DNA from: Acipenser ruthenus
Lineage: Eukaryota > Chordata > Actinopteri > Acipenseriformes > Acipenseridae
Assembly (NCBI RefSeq): GCF_902713425.1
Contig: NC_081245.1
Span: forward strand, 4,391,108-4,455,107
Length of the DNA stretch: 64,000 nucleotides
Reading direction: 5' to 3'
Below the pieces are notes generated by a model. That model made no database searches, was not told where the DNA came from, and worked only from the letters and a program-made list of their open reading frames with translations. Shown here piece after piece: positions 1-11,918 of the stretch. Positions within the stretch are counted from its first letter, which is position 1. Every line of letters begins with the position of its first letter. The position numbers and the translations under genes are program-made.

Positions 1-980
1 TAAATAATAATAATAATAATCAGATTTTTCTTATGAACTTTGGATAGGTTATTATTCAAAACGGAGAGACTTTTGCTTGAGGTTAATGAATGGCGTGACC
101 TGCTCTGTAAAGGATTGTTTCTATGCTCTCTATCATCTTTCAGTCCAATTTGGAGACAAAAGTTTTCCCTCAATTACAAACAGATTTGTTTTAAAGGAGA
201 AACTTTGTGAGCTGTCCTGATTACCTGATATTATACAACAGTGGTTTTCAACCTTTTTTTAAAAAAACACTACCCCTTCTATCTGGAGATTTCAGCTCAC
301 GTACCCCTTTACAATTTTCCATCTACTGAATGGTACCACATGTGTCAGTAAAAGGCAGAATAATCTGATTAACACATACATTTCCCCCATTTATTTAATA
401 TATAATTTATGTCACAAAAGTTTGGAACTGACACACTCCTGGTTGAGGACAGAATACCAAACAGTAATTTTAAAACTTTTAATTACAGGTCTTTGGGTGC
501 ACAGAATCAAAAGACAGTATTTGGGAATCTTTTCTAAAATACAAGTTTTCACTTTCTATTTGGCAACATTATTATAAATAATCCAAAATAATCTGCACTC
601 TAAATGTTGGGATGGCGTAAAATATTTTTTCCAGATTTATTAAATCTTGTATTTTTTCCCCCAGATTTATAAATGTTGTGAAAATAAAAACAAGTGTACA
701 TTCAGATATAATTTATAATTTAAAATATTTAGCAAGTTTTCAACATTTAAATGCTAAATCTTTATTTTAAAAATAAATACATATTTTCTTATTAAATTTA
801 TTTTGAGAATCAAGGTTTATCTGTTCACAAATAAATCTGGATTTTGTGAACTTAAATATTTAACTACATCTTAAATCTCTAAAAAGTTAACATTTAGCTA
901 AATATATAAAAAAAAATCTTAAATCTGTAAAAAAAAAAAAAAAGATTGATCATGTAGAAGCCGTTAGGCGACTTTCAAAT
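1..980. other. AT-rich intergenic DNA with hAT-like remnant
   Basis: I see no gene here. The stretch is very AT-rich with many short A and T runs. Around 237-330 a segment starting with ACAGTGGTTTTCAACC resembles the ends of hAT-type MITEs that are common in vertebrates, and a reverse-oriented counterpart (CAGAACCACTGCTT) lies at about 4300-4314. The pairing is suggestive only, because the 4 kb between them do not look like one element. Confidence 0.4.
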
Positions 981-1046
981 GATTTGATTGGCTCTTGTAA
1001 TGCCTACATTTGCATATTTCCCAGTTACCCAAACATCTTGGAGAAA

Positions 1047-1208
1047 TGGTTTTGTAGTTAAATGGCAACGGGAGTGCATTGAGAAATTGATAGATCTCTA
1101 TGAGAAATATCCTCCATGTTTACATAATACGAAAAAGAAAGAATATTATGATAAAAAAAGAAAGGACCAAGGCAATTGAAGAAAATGCCGCTGAGATTAA
1201 CATGTCAG
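1047..1208 (+). pseudogene. MADF-domain exon, frameshifted
   Basis: From about 1047 the frame reads W-Q-R-E-C-I-E-K-L-I-D-L-Y-E-K-Y-P, then NTKKKEYYDKK. This is the helix-and-tyrosine pattern of a MADF (Myb/SANT-like) DNA-binding domain, as found in proteins encoded beside Harbinger transposases and in host regulators. After the A-run near 1150-1160 the domain continues in another frame (ERTKAIEENAAEINMS) to a good splice donor, CAG|GTGAGG, at about 1208. The exon is therefore broken by a small indel in a homopolymer, or the sequence has an error there. No transposase or other exon of this gene is visible nearby. MADF assignment is from pattern memory. Confidence 0.5.
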
Positions 1209-1717
1209 GTGAGGTTTTGATATTTAGATGTGAAAAGCCCAGGCTGGACAAACCTACCGCTTAATGTCTAATATTAGAAAATGCATTTTGAAATTACATT
1301 TAAAAAAAGGCATAGTCCGTCCCTTGCTAAACCAGACCTGCCAGCAGACAGATAGGTTGTCCAAAAAAATGAGGTGTCTGGTTTAAAAAATACACACATA
1401 AGTGCTACATTTATTTGAAATAAATAAGTACATCAACTCTTATATCTACCGTTCTCTTTATACTTTAGTGTATAGGCTACCGGTAACAAAAAATACATTG
1501 TGATGCTTTGTTCACATTACTGCACACTGCAAAAAAAATAAAACTGAAACTAAATGGTTTTAGCGTTTTTTTTTCTTTTTTACCTTAGTCTGTTTGTACA
1601 CAATTAATATATCAGATAATGGTGCATTGAAACGCTATGATACTGTTGCGTTGTGTGAAACAATACTCAGGATGATCGAGATGTACTCTATCAAACGGCA
1701 AACACAAATTCAATAGG
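1209..1717. other. Intergenic, no gene seen
   Basis: AT-rich DNA with no coding pattern, RNA gene or recognisable repeat that I can support. Confidence 0.4.
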
Positions 1718-2095
1718 GGGCTCCCGAGTGGCGCATCCAGTAAAGTCTGGACATCGCGCTCAATTGGCCGAGCATCGTCCGGGGGGAGCGAGGGTTAGGT
1801 CGGCCAGGGTGTCCTCGGCTCACCGCGCACCAGCGACCCCTGTAGTCTGGCCGGGCACCTGCGGGCTTGCCTGTAAGCTGCCCAGAGCTGCGTTGTCCTC
1901 CGACGCTGTAGCTCTGAGGCGGCTGCATGGCGAGTCCGCAGTGTGTAAAGAAGCGGGCGGCTGACGGCACACGCCTCGGAGGACAGTGTGTGTTCGTCTT
2001 CGTCCCCCCCAGTCAGCGCAGGGGTGGTAGCGGTGAGCTGAGCTAAACAAAATAATTTGCCATTTCAAATTGGGGGAATAAAATAAAAAAATAAT
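1718..2095 (+). mobile_element. tRNA-derived SINE, sturgeon type
   Basis: The copy begins GGGCTCCCGAGTGGCGCATC, a tRNA-like head. It continues through a GC-rich body (CTCACCGCGCACCAGCGACC, GGCCGGGCACCTGCGGGCTT) and ends in an A-rich tail of AATAAAATAAAAAAATAATA type. I associate this family with Acipenseriformes, which makes it the best clue to the organism. Part of the usual head/body appears to be missing, so the copy is internally shortened. Family memory, not a database match. Confidence 0.6.
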
Positions 2096-2115
2096 AGGCA
2101 ACGACTAAATTATTA

Positions 2116-2146
2116 AAAAATAACCCTAACCCTAACCCCCCCCCCC
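2116..2146 (+). repeat. Short telomere-like CCCTAA run plus poly-C
   Basis: Two to three CCCTAA units followed by a run of C. Too short to mean more than a small interstitial telomeric-type repeat. Confidence 0.5.
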
Positions 2147-2213
2147 ATATTCCCAGGATCTGATAGTCTCATTAACTGGAGCTAAAGAATGTTAAAGTTT
2201 CATGACAGATGTA

Positions 2214-2455
2214 GGAGGCTGTGTGGTCCAGTGGTTATAGAAACAGGCTCGTAACCAGGAGGTCCCTGGTTCAAATCCCACCTCAGCCACTGACTCATTG
2301 TGTGACCCTGAGCAAGTCACTTAACCTCCTTGTGCTCCGTCTTTCGGGTGAGACGTAGTTGTAAGTGACTCTGCAGCTGATGCATAGTTCACACACCCTA
2401 GTCTCTGTAAGTCGCCTTGGATAAAGGCGTCCGCTAAATAAACAAATAATAATAA
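2214..2455 (+). mobile_element. tRNA-derived SINE (family B), full-length copy
   Basis: The head GGAGGCTGTGTGGTCCAGTG and the B-box-like GGTTCAAATCCC give Pol III promoter character. The body carries TGACCCTGAGCAAGTCACTT. The 3' tail TAAGTCGCCTTGGATAAAGG...CGTCCGCTAAATAA is shared by many fish SINEs and L2-like LINEs. Further copies lie on the minus strand at 33263-33495, 43870-44105, 52018-52246 and 21185-21312, and a tandem-expanded copy at 30868-31372. Confidence 0.75.
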
Positions 2456-4309
2456 GCAGTTATCCAGATTTATGCAAATGTCATGTATTAGCAAAACTAA
2501 AATACACAATTTGTCGTATAAACATTTAAAAAATAGAGTTACCGTATGCTTACCAAAAAGTGGTTCTTTTTCCAGTGGGATGGGAGGAGAGAAAATCCTG
2601 ATCCTTGAGCAATGTTATTTGATTATTTATTGAATGCCAACAATCAACTTGCTGCCTTTTATAGCCAGCTATCACCAGGGGTGAAGAGTACAGACACACC
2701 CTTCCACTGCACAGAACGAAGTGAATAGAGATGAGACCAGTCTTGTTAGCTGTGGTTTGTATTGTATACCCTAAATAATACATGTATACACCTTGACATT
2801 TACACATGTACAAAGTTTACTATGGTATTCTTGAAGTTTTATCATGATTTTCTTTCCATGGTTATATCATGCATTAATTATTGCTTAAAAATTGAAGACA
2901 AAATAAAGAAAAGCATTCTTTAAGCATAGGTGTGTGATCGTTCTTCAAATTAAACTGTGTGCACCTTAAAAAGAAGGAAGACTGAGTGCATGAGTCTTCT
3001 CTTACTATATATTATACATTTACCATAGTTTATTATGGTTTGTTTTATCATACTTCTCTGGGCTATTTTTTCTAAACCCAGAATATATGAGGTTATCTCT
3101 AAAACTAATAATATATCTTTTTCTAGTACCATAACATTCTTACTACTTGTTAAGATAAAGATTATAAAGATGAGGTGCCCCTTATTTAAAGCACCTGTTC
3201 TGTGCCTCGCTTGCTAAAATATTTCTCAAGTGCGTATGTTCTATCACCTCCGATAAGAATAAACAGCCAACCTGTCTTTAAGTTAAAGTCTCTGTTTATA
3301 TCAGTGAATTTAGCCTTGGTACCACAAGGATCCCAGCACAGTTACAGATAAGAAGTCAAATCGAGGGACCCTGCTTCTGGCTGGAGTTGTTTATTGCTGA
3401 TAAGAAACTCGGCTGCAAGCACATTTCTAAGGTTATTAAATTAGGTCATAGTTCTTTAGTTTTACTGAATATTTTTTGTTTAGGCTAACACAGATTTCTG
3501 TAATATTTCTGTGTGTTTAACAATTTCTAAACCAGTACAGAGTTTAACAATGTTATAATATTATTGTCCTTAACATTTACAATGGTCTTTTAATCACAGT
3601 GTCCAGTTTGCATCCAGGATATCAGACTGCTCCCAGCAGGATTGAAAATCTTTGTCCGGTTCTGCTATCAGTGGATCTGTAAAAGCCACTATGGGTCCCA
3701 GAATCCATTTCTGAGCATCACAGGTGTGAGTAACAGTTTTAAACGCCTGATACCTGCAAAAACTTGAACCCTGCTAGCCAGGCTCCCATCTTTGCATTCT
3801 AAGTTTAACTGGATGATCTGCATTAAAACCCCATCAGGCTGGTTAAAATCAGGTCAGTAGATTTTACCATAAAGTCGACACGTTGGTGACTAAGCATTTA
3901 CAGGATAGACAACAGAACTTTGGTTCTGTACTAAAGGCTTTCTGCTTAACTGTCAGAATCTGCACCACACTGTTGATCTCACAGAGCCAATGCTTTCGTG
4001 GAACCAGACCCCTTTTTTTATTTTCCATAGTAACGCACACCAGCCAGCCAAGGGTAGAACAACAGGAAAACGGAAGCAACAGTCAAATTTATTTGCATTT
4101 GGATTGTCCAACTCCATGAAAATGAGATGTAAATGAAGATGAAGATGAGGAGGAGGAGCTAACAGTGTTAGTATTTTAGCCAGCTTGTCTATGACAGTGA
4201 CTGAAAAATAAAGAAATGTGTTCACTTCCCTGGATTTTTTATATAGTTATCATCCCTGGCATTTGAAATTATATATTAAATAAAAAAATTTAAAAAGTTC
4301 AGAACCACT
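2456..4309. other. Intergenic, no gene seen
   Basis: No coding exon that I can support. On the minus strand at about 2560-2720 there is a TATA-like CTATAAAAGG followed by AATAAA, which may be an old LTR remnant, but its ends cannot be drawn. The rest is unique-looking AT-rich sequence. Confidence 0.35.
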
Positions 4310-4313
4310 GCTT

Positions 4314-4664
4314 CACCAGACCTCTCTGTGCTTTACAATGCTTCCCTATGCTTCACCAGACCTCTCTGTGCTTTACAATGCTTCCCTATGCTTTACCAGA
4401 CCTCTCTGTGCTTTACAATGCTTCCCTATGCTTTACCAGACCTCTCTGCGCTTTACAATGCTTCCCTATGCTTTACCATACCTCTCTGTGCTTTACAATG
4501 CTTCCCTATGCTTTACCACACCTCTCTGTGCTTTACAATGCTTCCCTATGCTTTACCAGACCTCTCTGTGCTTTACAATGCTTCCCTATGCTTTACCAGA
4601 CCTCTCTGTGCTTTACAATGCTTCCCTATGCTTTACCAGACCTCTCTGTGCTTTACAATGCTTC
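4314..4664 (+). repeat. 40-bp minisatellite, about 9 copies
   Basis: The unit is CTTTACCAGACCTCTCTGTG followed by CTTTACAATGCTTCCCTATG, repeated head to tail with only a few substitutions (CTTCACC/CTTTACC, CAGA/CATA/CACA). Because 40 is not a multiple of 3 and the unit has no stops, all three plus frames stay open; these are not genes. A single related fragment, GTGCTTTACAATGCATACC, sits at about 21590. Confidence 0.9.
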
Positions 4665-5156
4665 CAATTCATATTACGGAACAACCATCCACGTATTCCT
4701 CTCAAACTGTGCACCTTTTCAACAATTTCTGCTTCTATTTTCTTTTCCCATTCAGACTTCAACCTGCTGCACCACCCCTTCAAAACCACATGTAAGTACA
4801 TTATATATTTTCCTTTTGGTTATCATTAGTTTGAAACATAAGGAAGCGTCCTAGTGCCAATTAAAAAAAAAATCTCCTATGTAGGACTTTATCTCTATAT
4901 AATATAAAGTCCTATGTAGAAGATCGAAAGTCCTACATAGAAGTTAGAAAGTAGGAGATCATTTTTACAATGACGATGAAGTTGGCTTCTTATTCGACCA
5001 GCTTCTTATTCGCATCCTGCAAATGTAATGCAAATTGAATAAGTAGCTGGGGTATTTCGGGGGTAAATCGCTTTGGGACACTTATTTCAAAGTTAATTCT
5101 CACAGAGGGGGAACCCCTCCACATCCCCCATATGTATTTATCCTGGCCCAAAAGCA

Positions 5157-5377
5157 GAAGGCACAGGTGTCGTTGTCCATCAAATCAACAGTACGAAGGT
5201 CACTCTTGAAATCAGGACTTAAAGGATGTGTTGCAGTAAGAATTCCTCTGTTAAGAAAGGGGAACAAGACTAAAAGGCTAAAATATGCACAAGAGCACAG
5301 AAATTGGACTATGGAACAATGGTCAAAGGTGCTTTGGACTGTTGATTTGATGGACAACGACACCTGTGCCTTCTGCC
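5157..5377. mobile_element. Tc1/mariner transposase fragment in a 36-bp hairpin
   Basis: Between inverted copies of GGCACAGGTGTCGTTGTCCA (5160 onward, and its complement ending near 5375) the plus strand reads R-L-K-Y-A-Q-E-H-R-N-W-T-M-E-Q-W-S-K-V-L-W, the catalytic-core stretch typical of Tc1-like transposases just before the DES motif. The DES itself is not present because the inverted arm begins there. It is a short dead piece of a DNA transposon. Confidence 0.65.
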
Positions 5378-5389
5378 AGTTCTGCTGTC

Positions 5390-5720
5390 AATTCAACGCT
5401 TGTCTTCTTTCTATTCCTTAAGGATATTATCTTCAAGTATTGCTCATCCTGGTTAGACAGCTTTTGGGGTCTTCCAGTCCTGGGTTTGTCAATTACAGAT
5501 GATGTTTCTCTGTACTTGTTGATTATGCTTCGGATACCACACCTTGAAAATCAAGCAATGCAAGTTATTTCACTCAGTGTGTTTCCTTCTTTATGCATGT
5601 CAAGGTTGATATAATAGTAGAAAACACTGGTGGAGGTTTTGAGTAAATTGTTGATGCTCATAATACATCAGAGTAGAAAAATGCAACATGTCTAAGACTT
5701 TTGCACAGCAGTATACTTAA
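5390..5720 (-). mobile_element. Tc1-like transposon end (reverse orientation)
   Basis: Near 5690 the sequence GTCTAAGACTTTTGCACAGC matches the terminal inverted repeat pattern of fish Tc1 elements, and 5390-5620 on the minus strand looks like the decayed N-terminal part of the transposase. It lies directly beside the fragment at 5157-5377, so both may come from one rearranged insertion. Confidence 0.45.
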
Positions 5721-6289
5721 ATAGGAAAAACACTGAACTCAGTTGGCTAAAATAGGTTGTATTTCTTAAAAATGGATTATCAGACAAGACAAAAAAGGAA
5801 AACAAATTGTTAGACTGTGAAGAATACATATGGATCACGTACAGGGCTTCCACTGGATATCTACTTTGAAATACTGCACCAAACCCCATGCCAACTTGCC
5901 ATCTGTGCCATGTTTGCCTGCTGTTTTCGTATCAAAATCCGTTTTGTGCCAGGATAAATACCCATGGATGACATAGAGAAAGTTCCCCCTCTGTGAGAAT
6001 TAACTTTGCAATCAGTGGCCAAGAGCGATTTAACCCCCGAAATACCCCAGTTACTTATTAAATTTGTGTTACATTTCTATACAAATAAGAAGCTGGAATG
6101 TGCTATATGTGCCATGTTTGCCCGCTGTCTTTGTATCAAAATCGGTCTTGGGCCGAGGTAAATACACATGGGGGACATAGATTGGTTCCCCCTCTGTGAG
6201 AATCAACTTTGAAATAAATGGCCCAAAATGATTTAACCCCCGAAATACCCCAGCTACTTATTCAAATTGTGTTACATTTGCAGGATGCG

Positions 6290-9200
6290 AATAAGAAGCT
6301 GGCCTGTGAATAAGAAGCTGGCATTCGAATAAGAAGCTGGCAAATAAGAAGCTGGCAAATAAGAAGCTGGCAAATAAGAAGCTGGCAAATAAGAAGCTGG
6401 CATGTGAATAAGAAGCTGGCCTGTGAATAAGAAGCTGGCATGCGAATAAGAAGCTGGCATGTGAATAAGAAGCTGGCAAATAAGAAGCTGGCATGTGAAT
6501 AAGAAGCTGGCATGTGAATAAGAAGCTGGGAAATAAGAAGCTGGCATGTGAATAAGAAGCTGGCATGTGAATAAGAAGCTGGCATGTGAATAAGAAGCTG
6601 GCATGCGAATAAGAAGCTGGGAAATAAGAAGCTGGCATGTGAATAAGAAGCTGGCATGTGAATAAGAAGCTGGCATGTGAATAAGAAGCTGGCAAATAAG
6701 AAGCTGGCATGTGAATAAGAAGCTGGCATGTGAATAAGAAGCTGGCATGCGAATAAGAAGCTGGCATGTGAATAAGAAGCTGGCAAATAAGAAGCTGGCA
6801 TGTGAATAAGAAGCTGGCATGTGAATAAGAAGCTGGGAAATAAGAAGCTGGCATGTGAATAAGAAGCTGGCATGTGAATAAGAAGCTGGCATGTGAATAA
6901 GAAGCTGGCATGCGAATAAGAAGCTGGCATGTGAATAAGAAGCTGGGAAATAAGAAGCTGGCATGTGAATAAGAAGCTGGCATGTGAATAAGAAGCTGGC
7001 ATGCGAATAAGAAGCTGGCATGTGAATAAGAAGCTGGCATGTGAATAAGAAGCTGGGAAATAAGAAGCTGGCATGTGAATAAGAAGCTGGCATGTGAATA
7101 AGAAGCTGGCATGTGAATAAGAAGCTGGCATGCGAATAAGAAGCTGGCATGTGAATAAGAAGCTGGCATGCGAATAAGAAGCTGGCATGTGAATAAGAAG
7201 CTGGCAAATAAGAAGCTGGCATGTGAATAAGAAGCTGGCATGTGAATAAGAAGCTGGCATGTGAATAAGAAGCTGGCATGCGAATAAGAAGCTGGCATGT
7301 GAATAAGAAGCTGGCATGCGAATAAGAAGCTGGCATGTGAATAAGAAGCTGGCAAATAAGAAGCTGGCATGTGAATAAGAAGCTGGCATGTGAATAAGAA
7401 GCTGGCAAATAAGAAGCTGGCAAATAAGAAGCTGGCATGTGAATAAGAAGCTGGCATGTGAATAAGAAGCTGGCATGTGAATAAGAAGCTGGCAAATAAG
7501 AAGCTGGCAAATAAGAAGCTGGCATGCGAATAAGAAGCTGGCATGCGAATAAGAAGCTGGCATGTGAATAAGAAGCTGGCATGTGAATAAGAAGCTGGCA
7601 AATAAGAAGCTGGCATGTGAATAAGAAGCTGGCATGTGAATAAGAAGCTGGCATGTGAATAAGAAGCTGGCAAATAAGAAGCTGGCATGCGAATAAGAAG
7701 CTGGCATGTGAATAAGAAGCTGGCATGTGAATAAGAAGCTGGCAAATAAGAAGCTGGCAAATAAGAAGCTGGCATGCGAATAAGAAGCTGGCATGCGAAT
7801 AAGAAGCTGGCATGCAAATAAGAAGCTGGCATGTGAATAAGAAGCTGGCATGTGAATAAGAAGCTGGCAAATAAGAAGCTGGCATGTGAATAAGAAGCTG
7901 GCATGTGAATAAGAAGCTGGCAAATAAGAAGCTGGCAAATAAGAAGCTGGCAAATAAGAAGCTGGCATGTGAATAAGAAGCTGGCATGTGAATAAGAAGC
8001 TGGCATGCGAATAAGAAGCTGGCAAATAAGAAGCTGGCATGTGAATAAGAAGCTGGCATGTGAATTAGAAGCTGGCAAATAAGAAGCTGGCAAATAAGAA
8101 GCTGGCATGTGAATAAGAAGCTGGCATGCGAATAAGAAGCTGGCATGTGAATAAGAAGCTGGCATGTGAATAAGAAGCTGGCATGCGAATAAGAAGCTGG
8201 CAAATAAGAAGCTGGCAAATAAGAAGCTGGCATGTGAATAAGAAGCTGGCCTGTGAATAAGAAGCTGGCATGCGAATAAGAAGCTGGCATATGAATAAGA
8301 AGCTGGCATGTGAATAAGAAGCTGGCATGCGAATAAGAAGCTGGCATGTGAATAAGAAGCTGGCATGTGAATAAGAAGCTGGCAAATAAGAAGCTGGCAT
8401 GTGAATAAGAAGCTGGCATGTGAATAAGAAGCTGGCATGCGAATAAGAAGCTGGCATGTGAATAAGAAGCTGGCAAATAAGAAGCTGGCATGTGAATAAG
8501 AAGCTGGCATGTGAATAAGAAGCTGGCATGCGAATAAGAAGGTGGCATGCGAATAAGAAGCTGGCATGTGAATAAGAAGCTGGCATGTGAATAAGAAGCT
8601 GGCAAATAAGAAGCTGGCATGCGAATAAGAAGCTGGGAAATAAGAAGCTGGCAAATAAGAAGCTGGCATGTGAATAAGAAGCTGGCAAATAAGAAGCTGG
8701 CATGCGAATAAGAAGCTGGCATGCGAATAAAAAGCTGGCAAATAAGAAGCTGGCATGTGAATAAGAAGCTGGCATGTGAATAAGAAGCTGGCAAATAAGA
8801 AGCTGGCATGTGAATAAGAAGCTGGCATGTGAATAAGAAGCTGGCATGTGAATAAGAAGCTGGCAAATAAGAAGCTGGCATGTGAATAAGAAGCTGGCAT
8901 GTGAATAAGAAGCTGGCAAATAAGAAGCTGGCAAATAAGAAGCTGGCAAATAAGAAGCTGGCATGTGAATAAGAAGCTGGCATGTGAATAAGAAGCTGGC
9001 AAATAAGAAGCTGGCATGTGAATAAGAAGCTGGCATGCGAATAAGAAGCTGGCATGTGAATAAGAAGCTGGCAAATAAGAAGCTGGCATGTGAATAAGAA
9101 GCTGGCATGCGAATAAGAAGCTGGCATGTGAATAAGAAGCTGGCAAATAAGAAGCTGGCATGTGAATAAGAAGCTGGCATGCGAATAAGAAGCTGGCATG

Positions 9201-10966
9201 TGAATAAGAAGCTGGCATGTGAATAAGAAGCTGGCATGTGAATAAGAAGCTGGCAAATAAGAAGCTGGCAAATAAGAAGCTGGCATGTGAATAAGAAGCT
9301 GGCAAATAAGAAGCTGGCATGTGAATAAGAAGCTGGCATGCAAATAAGAAGCTGGCATGCGAATAAGAAGCTGGCATGTGAATAAGAAGCTGGCAAATAA
9401 GAAGCTGGCATGTGAATAAGAAGCTGGCATGCAAATAAGAAGCTGGCATGTGAATAAGAAGCTGGCATGTGAATAAGAAGCTGGCATGTGAATAAGAAGC
9501 TGGCATGCGAATAAGAAGCTGGCATGTGAATAAGAAGCTGGCATGTGAATAAGAAGCTGGCATGTGAATAAGAAGCTGGCATGTGAATAAGAAGCTGGCA
9601 AATAAGAAGCTGGCATGCGAATAAGAAGCTGGGAAATAAGAAGCTGGCAAATAAGAAGCTGGCATGTGAATAAGAAGCTGGCAAATAAGAAGCTGGCATG
9701 CGAATAAGAAGCTGGCATGCGAATAAAAAGCTGGCAAATAAGAAGCTGGCATGTGAATAAGAAGCTGGCATGTGAATAAGAAGCTGGCAAATAAGAAGCT
9801 GGCATGTGAATAAGAAGCTGGCATGTGAATAAGAAGCTGGCATGTGAATAAGAAGCTGGCAAATAAGAAGCTGGCATGTGAATAAGAAGCTGGCATGTGA
9901 ATAAGAAGCTGGCAAATAAGAAGCTGGCAAATAAGAAGCTGGCATGTGAATAAGAAGCTGGCATGTGAATAAGAAGCTGGCAAATAAGAAGCTGGCATGT
10001 GAATAAGAAGCTGGCATGCGAATAAGAAGCTGGCATGTGAATAAGAAGCTGGCAAATAAGAAGCTGGCATGTGAATAAGAAGCTGGCATGCGAATAAGAA
10101 GCTGGCATGTGAATAAGAAGCTGGCAAATAAGAAGCTGGCATGTGAATAAGAAGCTGGCATGCGAATAAGAAGCTGGCATGTGAATAAGAAGCTGGCATG
10201 TGAATAAGAAGCTGGCATGTGAATAAGAAGCTGGCAAATAAGAAGCTGGCAAATAAGAAGCTGGCATGTGAATAAGAAGCTGGCAAATAAGAAGCTGGCA
10301 TGTGAATAAGAAGCTGGCATGCAAATAAGAAGCTGGCATGCGAATAAGAAGCTGGCATGTGAATAAGAAGCTGGCAAATAAGAAGCTGGCATGTGAATAA
10401 GAAGCTGGCATGCAAATAAGAAGCTGGCATGTGAATAAGAAGCTGGCATGTGAATAAGAAGCTGGCATGTGAATAAGAAGCTGGCATGCGAATAAGAAGC
10501 TGGCAAATAAGAAGCTGGCATGTGAATAAGAAGCTGGCATGTGAATAAGAAGCTGGCATGTGAATAAGAAGCTGGCAAATAAGAAGCTGGCAAATAAGAA
10601 GCTGGCATGCGAATAAGAAGCTGGCATGTGAATAAGAAGCTGGCAAATAAGAAGCTGGCATGTGAATAAGAAGCTGGCATGTGAATAAGAAGCTGGCATG
10701 CAAATAAGAAGCTGGCATGTGAATAAGAAGCTGGCATGTGAATAAGAAGCTGGCAAATAAGAAGCTGGCATGTGAATAAGAAGCTGGCATGCAAATAAGA
10801 AGCTGGCATGCAAATAAGAAGCTGGCATGTGAATAAGAAGCTGGCATGTGAATAAGAAGCTGGCAAATAAGAAGCTGGCATGTGAATAAGAAGCTGGCAT
10901 GCGAATAAGAAGCTGGCATGTGAATAAGAAGCTGGCATGTGAATAAGAAGCTGGCAAATAAGAAGC
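6290..10966 (-). repeat. 15/19-bp minisatellite, about 4.7 kb
   Basis: Two unit types alternate irregularly: AATAAGAAGCTGGCATGTG (19 bp, with TGCG, TGCA and CTGTG variants) and AATAAGAAGCTGGCA (15 bp), a few hundred copies in all. Higher-order blocks of several hundred bases repeat, for example around 8600-9250 and 9610-10210. All three minus frames are open across the whole array and read PASYSHASFLF- or CQLLIHMPAS-like text. This is a consequence of a stop-free unit and not evidence of a protein of 1,500 residues. Confidence 0.95.
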
Positions 10967-11038
10967 CAACTTCAGCATCGTATATTTACATTGCAGTCAA
11001 TTACATTTTACATAAACAGAACGGTGTTGCCGTCTTAA

Positions 11039-11486
11039 AGGATCCCAGTGATTCTGCCTCAACAACATGACTAGGTTGGGATTTATTTTCCATCCAACGA
11101 AGCAACAACTTTGTGCCGGGTTTGTTTTGAACAAAGCCTACGCTTGCAGCCTCCATTGTTCAAAACAGCGTGTCTGTTTAGCACACGCCTTAGTGATTGT
11201 GTACTTCCGCACAGCCCAGTTTCGCCCTGTTGGCTCCCCTTAAGATGAACATATGGCTTTGTGTTCAGCTGGGCAGTTCGGACTTTTCAACTCGCAACCC
11301 AGTGCATTCTGGTAAGCGTAGTCCTGCTTCTCTTAAAGGTAAAAATGGTACCTGAGACAGGTAATACATACCAAATGCATTGCGAGTTGAAAAGCCTTAA
11401 CTATCCCAACTGTCCCTCTATACCCGGGGAAAGGCAAGACATTTCACAGGGTAGGGAGTAGCCCACCTAGTCATGTCATGGATCCT
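11039..11486. mobile_element. piggyBac-like MITE flanked by TTAA
   Basis: TTAA at 11035-11038 is followed by AGGATCCCAGTG, and the far end reads CATGGATCCT followed by TTAA at 11487-11490. TTAA target duplication with mirrored ends is the piggyBac signature. A second pair of inverted segments lies inside: CTTTTCAACTCGCAACCCAG near 11284 against GCATTGCGAGTTGAAAAG near 11376. There is no transposase, so it is a non-autonomous copy of about 450 bp. Confidence 0.55.
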
Positions 11487-11536
11487 TTAAGGACCCAATG
11501 TGATAAAGGTTTAAGATATTTTAGCTACTAGGAACC

Positions 11537-11617
<81 letters not shown>
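11537..11617. repeat. (AT)n microsatellite
   Basis: An uninterrupted AT dinucleotide run of about 75 bp. Confidence 0.95.
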
Positions 11618-11620
<3 letters not shown>

Positions 11621-11918
11621 ATAGATGGGCCCTCTATTATTATTTTTTTAAAATATATTTTTTGCAAAAAAAGGACACTACTTTTAGAAGGCATACTTAT
11701 ATATTTTTTTCGGTTTCATGTTGCACTTCAGGGCCACCGTAGTTAATTTGGTCGGTACAAAGTTAAATTCCGTAGGGAAAAAAAAAAAATATATATATAT
11801 ACTTTTCAGGATTTAAATACTCTGGTCTGGGACCAGGTATACGATTGCGTGTCTTATCACATGCGTTCAAAACGTTGTGTGATTTGAATTAAAACGACCA
11901 GATAGAGTTCGGCTTTGC

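Larger units (their letters stand above)
4980..10975. mobile_element. Foldback-type element with expanded right arm
   Basis: The left end (GATGAAGTTGGCTTCTTATTCG region, about 4976) is the inverted complement of the right end (AATAAGAAGCCAACTTCAGC, about 10955-10975). Inside the left end is one copy of AGCTTCTTATTCGCATCC and then a 180-bp arm to about 5165. Two direct copies of that arm in inverted orientation lie at about 5904-6108 and 6109-6300, and each carries CCCCGAAATACCCCAG. The right arm then runs into thousands of bases of AATAAGAAGCTGGCA units. This is the layout of a foldback DNA transposon whose subterminal repeats were amplified on one side. No transposase of its own is visible; a Tc1-like fragment lies inside. 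Confidence 0.6.

Noticed and set aside
2540-2800. Possible solo LTR on the minus strand (CTATAAAAGG, AATAAA)
   Set aside because: Ends, target duplication and a second copy could not be seen; too weak to list as a feature.
4328-4854. Three overlapping plus frames of about 160 codons
   Set aside because: All come from the 40-bp minisatellite, which has no stop in any plus frame.
6258-10978. Four overlapping minus-strand open frames of 590-1,570 codons reading PASYSHASFLF-type text
   Set aside because: Products of a stop-free 15/19-bp tandem repeat; every frame is open and no promoter, start context or non-repeat domain exists.
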